NCBI GenBank assembly: GCA_934098665.1
Contig: CAKOOO010000002.1
Location: 1 to 64,000 of the forward strand
Reading direction: 5' to 3'
Length of the DNA stretch: 64,000 nucleotides
DNA from: an uncultured Bacilli bacterium
GTDB taxonomy: Bacteria > Bacillota_I > Bacilli_A > RF39 > UBA660
Positions 17,279 to 26,107 of this stretch are shown piece by piece. Every line of letters begins with the position of its first letter. The stretch's first letter is position 1. A program made the translations under genes and the position numbers. The notes under the pieces are model-generated. The model was not told the origin of the DNA. It did not search any database and saw nothing but the letters and a program-made list of their open reading frames with translations.

Positions 17279-18673
17279 TTATTTACCTAAATATAATTTT
17301 AAACCATAATGATGGTCACTATAATATAATTTACGTAATGCTTTAGCCTCAATTTGTCTTACTCTTTCTTTAGTGACATCATACATTTGGCCAACTTCCT
17401 CTAAAGTATATTTTTTTCCATCTTCAGTTAAACCAAAATGTTTTTTTAGCATATCAGTAGTTCTTTCATCTAAAAGTTCTTTAGCGGCTTTATCAAAAAC
17501 TTCTATAAACTCTTTTTCAAAATAAATATCCTCAGGAAGTGGACTATCATCTGCAATAACTGATTTTAAGGTAAAATCTTCTTCTTCAGCATTTAAATTA
17601 TTTTCTAAAGATGTAAGTGATGTAAAATTTTTTATAACTTCTTTAATGGTGCTTATTTGTTCACCTAAGGCAACAGCTGCTTCTTTTACTGTAGGCTCTA
17701 TTCCATAAATTGCAAGATAATCTGATGCAAATTTTACATAACGATTATGAATTTCTACAATATGAGCAGGTTTTCTAATTGTTTCATCAAAATTAGCCAT
17801 GTTTCTTACTATAATACTTCTGATCCACCACATTGCATAGGTTGAAAAGCGGTATCCCTTGTCTACTTCATATTTATTTATAGCTTTAATAAGACCAATA
17901 TTACCATCCTGAAGAAAATCATCAAATGATAATAATTTTCCGTTATATCTTTTAGATACAACAACTGATAGTCTAATATTTCTTTTGAAAAAATTGCATT
18001 TACTTATAACATAGTTTTTTAACAGTTCTAGTTCATAAAATAATTTTTCATCCTCTAAAATATCATTACTATTAAAATTTTCTAATAATATAGATAATTC
18101 TTTTTCATTAGGTCTAGATGTAGAAAATAATTTTAAATATAATTTAATAAATTTATTTTCATTTTTAAATATAGTTTCATCACATAATTTGTAAGGTAAA
18201 CTTTTTATTTCTTTTAAAAGTGAAATCGCTTTTTCATAATCAGTGGCATTTGCTATAGAAAGTATTATCTTATTTATATTTAAACTAGGATATAAAGTTT
18301 CATCATCCATTTCATTTATAATAGTTAAATTTTCTTTACCTTCCTTTAAAAAAGAGCCATAATACTTTTCTTCATTTGCACTCATTAAAGATGTATTTAC
18401 ACCACCTACACTATTTAAAAGAAACCCAACTGGCCCAGTTTTATCTAGTTCAAAATTTTCATAGCAAGAAGTATTATAACTTTCAAAATAAATAGCAAAC
18501 TTTTTAGCAAATAATATAAACTGTTCTTCGGTTAAATTATTTGTAACCCTTTCAAATAAGTCCTTAACATGTTTTTCTCCATATTTTTCATATAAGTTAT
18601 TTAAATCTTCTTTAGTAAATTTATCATAATTTAATAATAATTTTTTAAAATCCTCAAATGTAATATTTTCCAT
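17279..18673 (-). CDS. Sigma-70 family RNA polymerase sigma factor with unusual N-terminal half (paralogue 2)
   Basis: A 464-residue paralogue of the gene downstream. Sigma core: IRLSVVVSKRYNGKLLSFDD and FLQDGNIGLIKAINKYE (2.1-2.2), GYRFSTYAMWWIRSIIVRNM (2.3-2.4), TIRKPAHIVEIHN (3.0), and [20 protein letters not shown] (4.2). The N-terminal about 220 residues share NEEKYYGSFLKEGKENLTI and KSLPYKLCDETIFK with the paralogue and are otherwise unrecognised. The two differ at many positions in 2.4, so they may read different promoters. A canonical rpoD is present at 57645..58757, so these are alternative factors. No anti-sigma gene is adjacent. Confidence 0.85.
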   Translation of the reverse strand: MENITFEDFKKLLLNYDKFTKEDLNNLYEKYGEKHVKDLFERVTNNLTEEQFILFAKKFAIYFESYNTSCYENFELDKTGPVGFLLNSVGGVNTSLMSANEEKYYGSFLKEGKENLTIINEMDDETLYPSLNINKIILSIANATDYEKAISLLKEIKSLPYKLCDETIFKNENKFIKLYLKLFSTSRPNEKELSILLENFNSNDILEDEKLFYELELLKNYVISKCNFFKRNIRLSVVVSKRYNGKLLSFDDFLQDGNIGLIKAINKYEVDKGYRFSTYAMWWIRSIIVRNMANFDETIRKPAHIVEIHNRYVKFASDYLAIYGIEPTVKEAAVALGEQISTIKEVIKNFTSLTSLENNLNAEEEDFTLKSVIADDSPLPEDIYFEKEFIEVFDKAAKELLDERTTDMLKKHFGLTEDGKKYTLEEVGQMYDVTKERVRQIEAKALRKLYYSDHHYGLKLYLGK

Positions 18674-18718
18674 ATATCCCCCTTAAGCAAGGCATATTGT
18701 ATCACAAAATATTACAAA

Positions 18719-19047
18719 TTACAATCTTTTAATATTTTCCTTCTTTTCATATAAATTTACAATTAATTTAAATGTACCAATTATATTATCACCATCATAT
18801 ATAGCGCCAACTTTCGAAGAAAATAAAGCCGGAAATATATATAAATAATTTCCAATATATATTGAATATGCATCATTAATATATAAAAGTGGGTATTTTA
18901 AATTTTTATTATAAATGCCTTTTGCTATTTTACCATCAATAAGGCCAATTATGTTATTATTTTCATTTATTATAATAAAACCATCCATTTTTTAGGAACA
19001 TTATATTTTTTTAATTTTTCAGTTAACTGTACTTTATATAAACTCAT
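18719..19047 (-). pseudogene. Small unknown gene with a one-base frameshift at an A6 run
   Basis: An ATG at 19045-19047 with an AGGTGATGTT ribosome binding site reads MSLYKVQLTEKLKKYNVPKK and then leaves frame after the A6 tract (T6 at 18988-18993 on the plus strand). The other frame continues with DGFIIINENNNIIGLIDGK to the end at 18719. Together they make one protein of about 109 residues rich in Ile, Asn and Tyr, with strand-like repeats. The single indel may be real, a slippage site, or a sequencing error. No family recognised. It sits between mtnN and a sigma gene on the same strand. Confidence 0.5.
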
Positions 19048-19059
19048 AACATCACCTAC

Positions 19060-19749
19060 TTAAATATTAATCATTTCAATTAATTTTATTAAAAATTTAG
19101 CTATAATTTTTGAACTTTTTTCTAAAAATTTTTCATAAGTTATAACATTTTTATTCCCAGGTATATCAGAAATACTTCTTATAACAATAAAAGGTGCTTT
19201 CGAAAGAAAAGCAGTTTGAGCAATGCTTGCTCCTTCCATATCAACACATAAAGCATTAAATTTATTATGAATTTTCTCACTCATTTTTTCATCTGTACAA
19301 AATATATCTCCTGATGCTATTATACCTTCATAAGTGTTTACATTTTTAAATTTTATACTTTTAGATAGTTTAAGCAAATACTCATCACTATTTAAATATA
19401 CCCCACAGCCAGGTATATAACCTTTTTCATGATTAAAGGCAGTTATATCAAAATCATGCTGAACAAGACTTTTACCAATAACAATATCACATACATTTAT
19501 TTTATTTGTTAGTCCTCCGGCAACACCAACATTAATTATAAAATCCACTTTCATATTATCAATCATTATTTGCGTGCACCTTGAGGCATTTACTTTACCA
19601 ACACCACATAAACCTAAAATTATATTTTTATTATTATAAATTGTTTCATAAAACTTTATTCCAAAAATTTCATATTCTTTTATATCATTAAAATATTTTA
19701 TTACTTCATTTATTTCTTCTTCCATTGCAAAGATTATTCCTATTTTCAT
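19060..19749 (-). CDS. mtnN: 5'-methylthioadenosine/S-adenosylhomocysteine nucleosidase
   Basis: A 229-residue Pfs/MtnN enzyme hydrolysing MTA and SAH to adenine and the thioribose, part of methyl-cycle salvage. MKIGIIFAMEEEINEV holds the N-terminal Glu, GLCGVGKVNASRCTQ and INVGVAGGL the ribose/adenine pocket, CVDMEGASIAQTAF the catalytic-site Met-Glu, and IRSISDIPG the catalytic Asp. The start MKIGI (19747-19749) is preferred to an upstream in-frame codon because the family begins there and a GGAAAGG site precedes it. Confidence 0.94.
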   Translation of the reverse strand: MKIGIIFAMEEEINEVIKYFNDIKEYEIFGIKFYETIYNNKNIILGLCGVGKVNASRCTQIMIDNMKVDFIINVGVAGGLTNKINVCDIVIGKSLVQHDFDITAFNHEKGYIPGCGVYLNSDEYLLKLSKSIKFKNVNTYEGIIASGDIFCTDEKMSEKIHNKFNALCVDMEGASIAQTAFLSKAPFIVIRSISDIPGNKNVITYEKFLEKSSKIIAKFLIKLIEMINI

Positions 19750-19854
19750 AATGCTTTTCCTTTCCAAAATATTTTATCACAATAATAATTATTTTTACAT
19801 ATAAAAATTCCCACTGAATTTAATTTACTTATGACATTTATTTTTAAGTATGGC

Positions 19855-19888
19855 TATAAAAAAAATAACATATATTTTACATGTTATT
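19855..19888 (-). terminator. Rho-independent terminator
   Basis: Minus-strand 9-bp stem AAATAACAT / ATGTTATTT with T8 tail, starting in the last codons of the upstream 122-residue protein gene. Confidence 0.8.
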
Positions 19889-20252
19889 TACATATTTTTT
19901 CTTGTTTTTGAGAAATTCCAATATTATCTGTTTTAGTTATTGAAATAATTTTAGTATTTTTAAATATATCTTTAATTGAATTTACTTTTTTATGATTAGT
20001 TTTTTCAAGTAAAAATTCATAATTATAATTTTCTTTTATATCATCATATAAATTTTTATCTAATTTTAAATTATATCTATCATCATACTTAAATTGTTTT
20101 AATGTAACATAGTAATAATTATCATCTTCTTTAGTAAGTTTTTCAATAAAATAAGTTCTTGTAAAAGTACATGATCTAGTATTAAATCTTTTATAAATGA
20201 TAATAGATACTAATAAAATAAATACTATAATAATTAAAAATCTCTTTTTCAT
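19884..20252 (-). CDS. Hypothetical membrane-anchored protein
   Basis: A 122-residue protein with one N-terminal hydrophobic helix (LIIIVFILLVSIIIY) and a Lys/Asp/Tyr-rich exterior domain that I do not recognise. The ATG lies seven bases after a TATAAT with a TTGCTA 16 bases upstream, so the transcript is probably leaderless. It is transcribed divergently from another small membrane-protein gene with an equally short leader. Confidence 0.55.
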   Translation of the reverse strand: MKKRFLIIIVFILLVSIIIYKRFNTRSCTFTRTYFIEKLTKEDDNYYYVTLKQFKYDDRYNLKLDKNLYDDIKENYNYEFLLEKTNHKKVNSIKDIFKNTKIISITKTDNIGISQKQEKICK

Positions 20253-20259
20253 GTAAAGT

Positions 20260-20300
20260 ATTATAACATAATTTACAAAAATAGCAAATTTTGATAAAAT
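20260..20300. promoter_or_regulatory. Back-to-back promoters giving leaderless transcripts
   Basis: Minus strand: TTGCTA (20282-20287), 16 bases, TATAAT (20260-20265), ATG seven bases on. Plus strand: TTTACA (20272-20277), 17 bases, TGATAAAAT with -10 at 20295-20300, ATG six bases on. The two promoters overlap each other and neither gene has a ribosome binding site. Confidence 0.55.
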
Positions 20301-20306
20301 ATTTAT

Positions 20307-20597
20307 ATGAAAAAGAAATATGAATTGTTAGATAAAAGCAAAAGAAAAGAAATTAAAAGTAAGTATTATGATACTGCATCAGGAAAATATGTTAAAAGAA
20401 AATTAATATCTGCACTAATATGTGGAGTATTATGTATACTTATAAGTATTTATTTATTTTTAAGTACTAAAAATTTAAAGGCAATTGATTATATTTATAA
20501 TACATTTATATGTATATGTGGTATAGTTTTTATAATTATGGCTAAAAAAATTGAAATTAAAAAAATTAATGAATATGTAATAAAGCATAAAATATAG
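20307..20597 (+). CDS. Small membrane protein
   Basis: A 96-residue, very basic protein with two hydrophobic helices (about residues 33-51 and 63-78) and charged tails, starting MKKKYELLDKSKRKE. No family recognised. It has a promoter but no leader, and is followed at 22 bases by another small membrane protein gene with which it is probably co-transcribed. Confidence 0.5.
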   Translation: MKKKYELLDKSKRKEIKSKYYDTASGKYVKRKLISALICGVLCILISIYLFLSTKNLKAIDYIYNTFICICGIVFIIMAKKIEIKKINEYVIKHKI

Positions 20598-20619
20598 TCT
20601 TTATTACATATTTTTTATT

Positions 20620-20958
20620 ATGGAAAGTAAATTAACTAAATTAAATAAAGAGGACTTTATATGGCTTATTTATATATTTATTGCAGTATTTGCAATAGTA
20701 TCTAATTATTATGAAAGAAAATATGTAATATCTAAAAATAAATATTATAAAAATATTTATAAAAAAATTAATATTATTTTACTTTCTATAGGACTTTTAA
20801 TATATTTATATTTTGTAATTATAAATTATGAGGATATTAAAAATAGTAAATATGGTTATTTAAAGGAGTTTGCCTCGGTAATGTTTTTAATTGGAGGTGC
20901 ACTTTTACTTTATATTGAGTATAATAATAGCACTGATATTGAGGAAGGAATTATTTAA
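20620..20958 (+). CDS. Small membrane protein
   Basis: A 112-residue protein with three hydrophobic helices (FIWLIYIFIAVFAIVSNYY; IILLSIGLLIYLYFVI; ASVMFLIGGALLLYI). No family recognised and no clear ribosome binding site; translation may be coupled to the gene 22 bases upstream. Its 3' end overlaps the convergent deacetylase gene by eight bases. Confidence 0.5.
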   Translation: MESKLTKLNKEDFIWLIYIFIAVFAIVSNYYERKYVISKNKYYKNIYKKINIILLSIGLLIYLYFVIINYEDIKNSKYGYLKEFASVMFLIGGALLLYIEYNNSTDIEEGII

Positions 20959-21682
20959 AAAAGTAATATTTTTGCCTTGGAAAAAGTTTAATATTTTTTT
21001 CTTTAATATAATTTGTTACAGAATAAACTTTAATATTATTTTCATATAAACATGGTATTAAATTTTCTATAGCATTTAAAGTTGTTTTATATGAATCATG
21101 AAATAAAAATATATCCCCTTCATTTATATTTGCTTTAACATATTTTTCTATATAAGCACTATCTTTATATTTCCAGTCATTTGTATCTTTATTCCATAAT
21201 ATAAAGGGTGTATTTATATTTTTTATAACATTTTTATTTATACTACCATAAGGTGGCCTTACGTATGATAAATAATCTTTAGTAATTTCATAATATATTT
21301 TTTCAGTTTTATCAAAATCATTTTTTATTTGTTTACCTTTTTTCTTAGTTAATAGTTTATGATCATAACTATGGTAACCTATTTCACTATGCGAGTTATA
21401 TACTTTTTTTATAACATCTTTTTGAGAGTTTATTTTATTTCCCACGACAAAAAATGTTGCGGACATATTATATTTTTCAAGTACATTTAAAATGTGCAAA
21501 GTGTTATCATTATTTGGTCCATCATCAAATGTAAAAATAACCCCTGTTTGGGTACTTGTAAAAGCAGTTTTACTTTCTTTATAAGAAATTATAAATACAA
21601 ATGATGTAAATAAAATTAATAATAAACATATTTTTATTTTCATTATTAAATTATATGAAAAAAGAAAGATTTTATTTTTCAT
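20951..21682 (-). CDS. Polysaccharide deacetylase (NodB domain)
   Basis: A 243-residue carbohydrate esterase 4 protein that deacetylates N-acetylated glycans such as peptidoglycan outside the membrane. N-terminal signal anchor (IKICLLLILFTSFVFII), then the five NodB motifs: FTFDDGP, HSYDHKLL, RPPYGSINK, LWNKDTNDW and IFLFHDS. All metal and catalytic residues (Asp-Asp, His-His) are present. The start overlaps the mutS stop by 11 bases; the AAGGAAG there is very close to the ATG, so a start 13 codons later is possible. It is closest in layout to PdaA-like enzymes. Confidence 0.88.
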   Translation of the reverse strand: MKNKIFLFSYNLIMKIKICLLLILFTSFVFIISYKESKTAFTSTQTGVIFTFDDGPNNDNTLHILNVLEKYNMSATFFVVGNKINSQKDVIKKVYNSHSEIGYHSYDHKLLTKKKGKQIKNDFDKTEKIYYEITKDYLSYVRPPYGSINKNVIKNINTPFILWNKDTNDWKYKDSAYIEKYVKANINEGDIFLFHDSYKTTLNAIENLIPCLYENNIKVYSVTNYIKEKNIKLFPRQKYYFFK

Positions 21683-24194
21683 CTTCCTTTAGTTTGTATA
21701 AAAAGTTTAATGCCTCAAGGGGAGTCATGTTAAGTACATCAACATCCTTTAAAAGGTTTTCCTTACTTTCTTTATTTTCAGTAAAATCCATGGAAAGCTG
21801 AGTTGTATTTGTTTCTTTTTTAGTGCTTTGACTTTCAAGTGTATTAAGTATTTCATTTGCTCTTTTGATAAGTGGTGTTGGAAGCCCTGCGATAAGGGCA
21901 ACATGTACTCCATAACTTTTATCAATGGCCCCAGGTTTTACTTTATGAAGGAAAATAAGCTCACTTCCCTCTTCTTTAGCATCAACATGGACATTTTTTA
22001 TTTCACTATATTTCTTATCAAGACTAGTTAGTTCATGATAATGAGTTGAAAATAAAGTTTTCGCATGAATATTTTCCATAATATATTCAATAATACTTTG
22101 AGCAAGAGCCATACCATCATAAGTTGCCGTTCCTCTTCCTAGTTCATCAAATAAAATTAAACTATTTTCTGTAGCGTTTCTAATAGCCATGTTAGCTTCA
22201 CTCATTTCTACCATAAATGTAGATTTTCCGCCCGCTAAATCATCTGATGCACCAATTCTTGTAAATATTTTATCTATAATAGGAAGATTTGCCTCTTTAC
22301 AAGGAACAAAACAACCTATTTGAGCCATTATTATAGTAATTGCAATTTGCCTCATATAAGTAGATTTACCGCTCATATTAGGACCTGTTATTAAAAGGGC
22401 ATTAACATTTTTACCCATTTTACAGTCATTTGCTACATAAGATGAATTTAAAGTATTTTCTACCACTGGATGACGCCCATCAATAATTTCCAAAATATGT
22501 TCATTATTTAGTGTTGGTCTTACTAAATTATATTTTTCTGTATCAATAGAAAAGGATACAATTACATCTAAATAACTTAAATTTTCTGCAGTTTTACGAA
22601 GAAGTGATACATATTTTTTTACTTCACTTTTTACCTGCATAAAAAGATTATATTCTAAATTAATTATTTTTTCTTCTGCATTTAAAATTAAATCTTCCTT
22701 TTCCTTTAACTCTGGTGATATAAATCTTTCTCCATTTGCAAGAGTTTGTTTTCTTTCAAAACCAAATTTTTCTGCATCTTTTGCTTGAGCTTTACTGATT
22801 TCAATGTAATAACCAAATACTTTATTAAAACCAACTTTTAAATTTTTAAAACCAGTTTTTTCTTTAATATCATTTTCAAATTTAGCAATGAAATCTTTGC
22901 CATTTTTTTTAATTTCCTTTAAATCGTCAAGTTCTTTATTAAAGCCATCTTTAATTAGATACCCATCTTTTAAAGTAACGGGAGGCATTTCATAAATTGA
23001 TTTTTCAAGTAAATCATAAATATTTTCAAATGTATTTATTTCTAAATTAAACCCAAGTTTTTGATTAATTTCATTTATTTCCGGTAATACCTCAATACTT
23101 TTTTTCATCTGGAGCATATCACGGGCATTAAATGAACCATTTGTAAGTTTACCAGTTAAACGCTCTAGATCATAAACCTGTGATAAAAGATGCGATAATC
23201 TATCTTTTAAAATAAATTCATCATTTAATTTTTGAATCATATCATATCTTTGATTTAAAACTTTCTCATCCTTAATAGGAAATAAAATCATATTACGTAG
23301 TCTTCGACTTCCCATAGCGGTTTTACATTTATCAAGAAGCCAAAGTAGTGAAAACTCTCTTTCTCTATTTCTAGATGTTTCCGTAAGTTCAAGATTAACA
23401 AGAGAAAAAGTATCCATATATAAATATTCATCATTATCTAAAACTTCTATATCATCGATTGAGGATAAATCTTTTAAATTACTTTTTAAATAGCCAAATA
23501 ATAATTTAACACCAATTTTACACCTTACATCAGTAAGATGTGATAATATGCTATCACTAACATTTTCATCAAGTTCATTATAATAATCTATTTCAACGTT
23601 ATAAACACTTTTTAAATCGTTTATTAAACAAATATCTTCATTATCCTTAACAATAACTTCTTTAACATTATATTTTACTATTTCACAAAAAAGTTTAGTT
23701 TTATTTTTTAGCATTTTTTCACTTAATAATTTTCCTGTAGAAATATCTAAACTTGTTAAAATATATACATCTGGATATATAAGAAGTGATGATACAAAAG
23801 AGTTTTCTGTTTTATCAAGCAGTTCAAGATCTGCGATAGTTCCTTTTGAAATAACCTCAGTTACACCCCTTTTAACCATCCCTTTCGTGGTTTTTGGGTC
23901 TTCGAGCTGCTCACAAATAGCCACTCTATAGCCTTTATTAATTACTTTTTCAATATAATTTTTTACAGCATGATAAGGAACTCCACACATAGGAACTCTT
24001 TCAGAAAGTCCAGCAACACGGCCAGTTAAAGTAAGTTCAAGTTCTTTCGAAGCAATAAGTGCATCTTCGAAAAAAAGTTCATAAAAGTCTCCGAGTCTAT
24101 AAAAAAGTAGGACATCAGGATATTTATCTTTTATTTCCATATATTGGGCCATCATAGGACTTAATTTATTTCTATCTACTTCACATCTTTTCAT
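21672..24194 (-). CDS. mutS: DNA mismatch repair protein MutS
   Basis: An 840-residue full-length MutS. Mismatch-binding N-terminus includes LLFYRLGDFYELFFEDA (the Phe-x-Glu reading wedge), the connector and lever domains follow, and the ATPase domain has LLITGPNMSGKSTYMRQIA (Walker A), SLILFDELGRGTATYDGMAL (Walker B/signature) and FSTHYHELTSL. No mutL is next to it within the window; the downstream gene is a deacetylase, and the upstream one a helical unknown protein. MutS recognises mispairs in newly copied DNA. Confidence 0.97.
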   Translation of the reverse strand: MKRCEVDRNKLSPMMAQYMEIKDKYPDVLLFYRLGDFYELFFEDALIASKELELTLTGRVAGLSERVPMCGVPYHAVKNYIEKVINKGYRVAICEQLEDPKTTKGMVKRGVTEVISKGTIADLELLDKTENSFVSSLLIYPDVYILTSLDISTGKLLSEKMLKNKTKLFCEIVKYNVKEVIVKDNEDICLINDLKSVYNVEIDYYNELDENVSDSILSHLTDVRCKIGVKLLFGYLKSNLKDLSSIDDIEVLDNDEYLYMDTFSLVNLELTETSRNREREFSLLWLLDKCKTAMGSRRLRNMILFPIKDEKVLNQRYDMIQKLNDEFILKDRLSHLLSQVYDLERLTGKLTNGSFNARDMLQMKKSIEVLPEINEINQKLGFNLEINTFENIYDLLEKSIYEMPPVTLKDGYLIKDGFNKELDDLKEIKKNGKDFIAKFENDIKEKTGFKNLKVGFNKVFGYYIEISKAQAKDAEKFGFERKQTLANGERFISPELKEKEDLILNAEEKIINLEYNLFMQVKSEVKKYVSLLRKTAENLSYLDVIVSFSIDTEKYNLVRPTLNNEHILEIIDGRHPVVENTLNSSYVANDCKMGKNVNALLITGPNMSGKSTYMRQIAITIIMAQIGCFVPCKEANLPIIDKIFTRIGASDDLAGGKSTFMVEMSEANMAIRNATENSLILFDELGRGTATYDGMALAQSIIEYIMENIHAKTLFSTHYHELTSLDKKYSEIKNVHVDAKEEGSELIFLHKVKPGAIDKSYGVHVALIAGLPTPLIKRANEILNTLESQSTKKETNTTQLSMDFTENKESKENLLKDVDVLNMTPLEALNFLYKLKEDEK

Positions 24195-24196
24195 AT

Positions 24197-25048
24197 TTAA
24201 AATTCATCTAATAAGTAAAGAGGATTATTTTTCTTAATTATCTTTTTAAGATCTCTACTTAATTTACTTCTTGCATCCTTTCTTCTTTTTATATCTAAAA
24301 TTATATTTAAATAAAGACAAAATATATTTTTATCAAATAATATATCATGCATTTTATATGTGTCAAAAGTTTCGAGAATTTTTTTAGTGGCAATAAACGC
24401 ACATTTTCCTTCGTTATCATTTGAAAGTGATAATACCTCACACATATCACAGTACATTACTCTTAAAAAATATTCAAAATAATTATTAATAAAAACTATA
24501 TCTTCATCATTATTTTTTTCTTTAATAGCATTATATATTAAATCACTAACATTTTCCCCGTGACACATCAAAGAATATTTAAGTACTAAATTAATTAATT
24601 TATCTTTTAATAAATCATTTAAAAATAATATATCCCATCTTAATGATTTAATGTTTTTTTCAAAATACTTATCACCTTTTAAACTGTTTTCTTTTTTAGA
24701 AAGAGTGTCTTCGTTTAAAAAGTTTTTAAAATAAACATTTATTATATCTTTACCAAATATCTTACTATCCAAAAACAAATTTTTATAATCATCTATTTTA
24801 AAATTATTAGTTAAATAAAATACATAATACATTTCATTAATTACACTTCTATATAGTTTTTCACTTTCATTAAAAAGTGAATTTTTTATATCTTTATAAA
24901 GACTATCAATTACATTTTCATTTAAAAGTTTTTCAATGTTTTTCTTAAGAAAACTAGTAAGGTCTTTAGAGTTTGCAAACGAAAATATACTAATGTTATT
25001 TTTATCTAAAAGCGTTTTAATTAAATAACTTTGTGCTTCACTAAACAT
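24197..25048 (-). CDS. Hypothetical helical protein with a G9 tract in its leader
   Basis: A 283-residue, Lys/Asn-rich, probably all-helical cytosolic protein (MFSEAQSYLIKTLLDKNN…), with no motif that I recognise. It lies between a YlbL-like protease and mutS; mutS starts two bases after its stop. The ribosome binding site is embedded in a run of nine G four bases before the ATG, which is very unusual in so AT-rich a genome and suggests slippage-controlled translation. Function unknown. Confidence 0.6.
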   Translation of the reverse strand: MFSEAQSYLIKTLLDKNNISIFSFANSKDLTSFLKKNIEKLLNENVIDSLYKDIKNSLFNESEKLYRSVINEMYYVFYLTNNFKIDDYKNLFLDSKIFGKDIINVYFKNFLNEDTLSKKENSLKGDKYFEKNIKSLRWDILFLNDLLKDKLINLVLKYSLMCHGENVSDLIYNAIKEKNNDEDIVFINNYFEYFLRVMYCDMCEVLSLSNDNEGKCAFIATKKILETFDTYKMHDILFDKNIFCLYLNIILDIKRRKDARSKLSRDLKKIIKKNNPLYLLDEF

Positions 25049-25052
25049 AAAA

Positions 25053-25061
25053 CCCCCCCCC
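25053..25061 (-). promoter_or_regulatory. G9 homopolymer at a ribosome binding site
   Basis: On the coding strand a TATAAT (25067-25072) is followed by TTTAAA, nine G and TTTT before the ATG. The tract therefore spans the start of the leader and the Shine-Dalgarno position. Length changes would alter ribosome binding site spacing. Confidence 0.7.
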
Positions 25062-25078
25062 TTTAAATTATAACATAA

Positions 25079-26068
25079 TTAATTATTTTTTAAATAGTTA
25101 AGTGCATCATCAAAAGTTTTTACCATTACAAGGGAAAATGTAAAATTATTATCTTTATAAACTTTTTTAGCTTCTTCATAGTTTTTTTCAGGAACAAAAA
25201 ATATATCTGCGCCATCATTTTGAGCACCAAGCATTTTATATTTAACTCCGCCAATTTCACCAATAGTGCCATCTAAAGAAATTGTACCAGTACCCATTAC
25301 ATTTTTGCCTTTTGCTATATCTTCGCTATTTATATAATCATAAATTGCAAGTGATAGCATAAGTCCTCCCGAAGAACCAGCTTCTGATGATTTTGTCTTA
25401 ATATTAATTTCTGGGTCAATTTCATAATCATAATTTGTACTAATTGCAATGCCGACTTTTTTTTCACCTTCAAAATCTTTTACATAAGCATATTTTTCTT
25501 TACCATTTGTAAGAGTAAAAATTATTTTATCACCTATATTTTTACTTTTTACATACTCCTGAAATTCCTTTAGTTCATTAAATTTATTTCCATCAATTAA
25601 TTTTATTTCATCAAGAACTTTTAAATTAGTTTTACTATCCTCACTTACAAGTGTAATATAGTGATGAGCATCTTTGGTAGTTATAGTTTTACCCGCTTTT
25701 TGATATGCAACATAACTTGCTTTATAAAGTGAGTCTTTAAGATCTAATTGTTCAAGTTTAAATAAAGTATTATAATCATAAATTGATATATCACTTTGCT
25801 TTTTAATATCCCAATTTTTCATAAAAATAGATACAAAAAGCGTAGGTATATTTCCCTTTACAACAGATACATAATTCATTGAATATGATCCATTAAAAAA
25901 GCTATCTATACCGCTTATTCTTTCATTTAAATTTATTGAGCCACCTGTTTTATATATTACAAAAGGAAGGTGCAGAAAAGAAATAAAAATAATAAATATT
26001 ATAAAAATTATTTCTTTATAACAACTTTTAATAAAACTAATTAATTTTTCATATAATTTACTAAACAT
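25079..26068 (-). CDS. YlbL/SepM-like PDZ and Lon-type serine protease
   Basis: A 329-residue membrane-anchored protease. One N-terminal helix (EIIFIIFIIFISFLHLPFV), a central PDZ-like region (VLDEIKLIDGNKFNELKEF), and a C-terminal Lon protease domain with SSEAGSSGGLMLSLAIYDY (catalytic Ser) and GEIGGVKYKMLGAQ (catalytic Lys). The active site faces outside the cell. Relatives process extracellular signals or membrane proteins. An AGGTGATAAA ribosome binding site precedes the ATG. In Bacillus, ylbL and ylbJ are close neighbours, and a YlbJ-like gene follows here divergently. Confidence 0.88.
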   Translation of the reverse strand: MFSKLYEKLISFIKSCYKEIIFIIFIIFISFLHLPFVIYKTGGSINLNERISGIDSFFNGSYSMNYVSVVKGNIPTLFVSIFMKNWDIKKQSDISIYDYNTLFKLEQLDLKDSLYKASYVAYQKAGKTITTKDAHHYITLVSEDSKTNLKVLDEIKLIDGNKFNELKEFQEYVKSKNIGDKIIFTLTNGKEKYAYVKDFEGEKKVGIAISTNYDYEIDPEINIKTKSSEAGSSGGLMLSLAIYDYINSEDIAKGKNVMGTGTISLDGTIGEIGGVKYKMLGAQNDGADIFFVPEKNYEEAKKVYKDNNFTFSLVMVKTFDDALNYLKNN

Positions 26069-26107
26069 TTTATCACCTACTGTATTATAACAAAAAAAAT
26101 AAGAAAT

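Noticed and set aside
15847..18673. Sporulation sigma factors (SigE/F/G/K) as identity for the paralogues
   Set aside because: The length, N-terminal half and region 4 do not match; no anti-sigma, spoIIA or spoIIG genes are adjacent.
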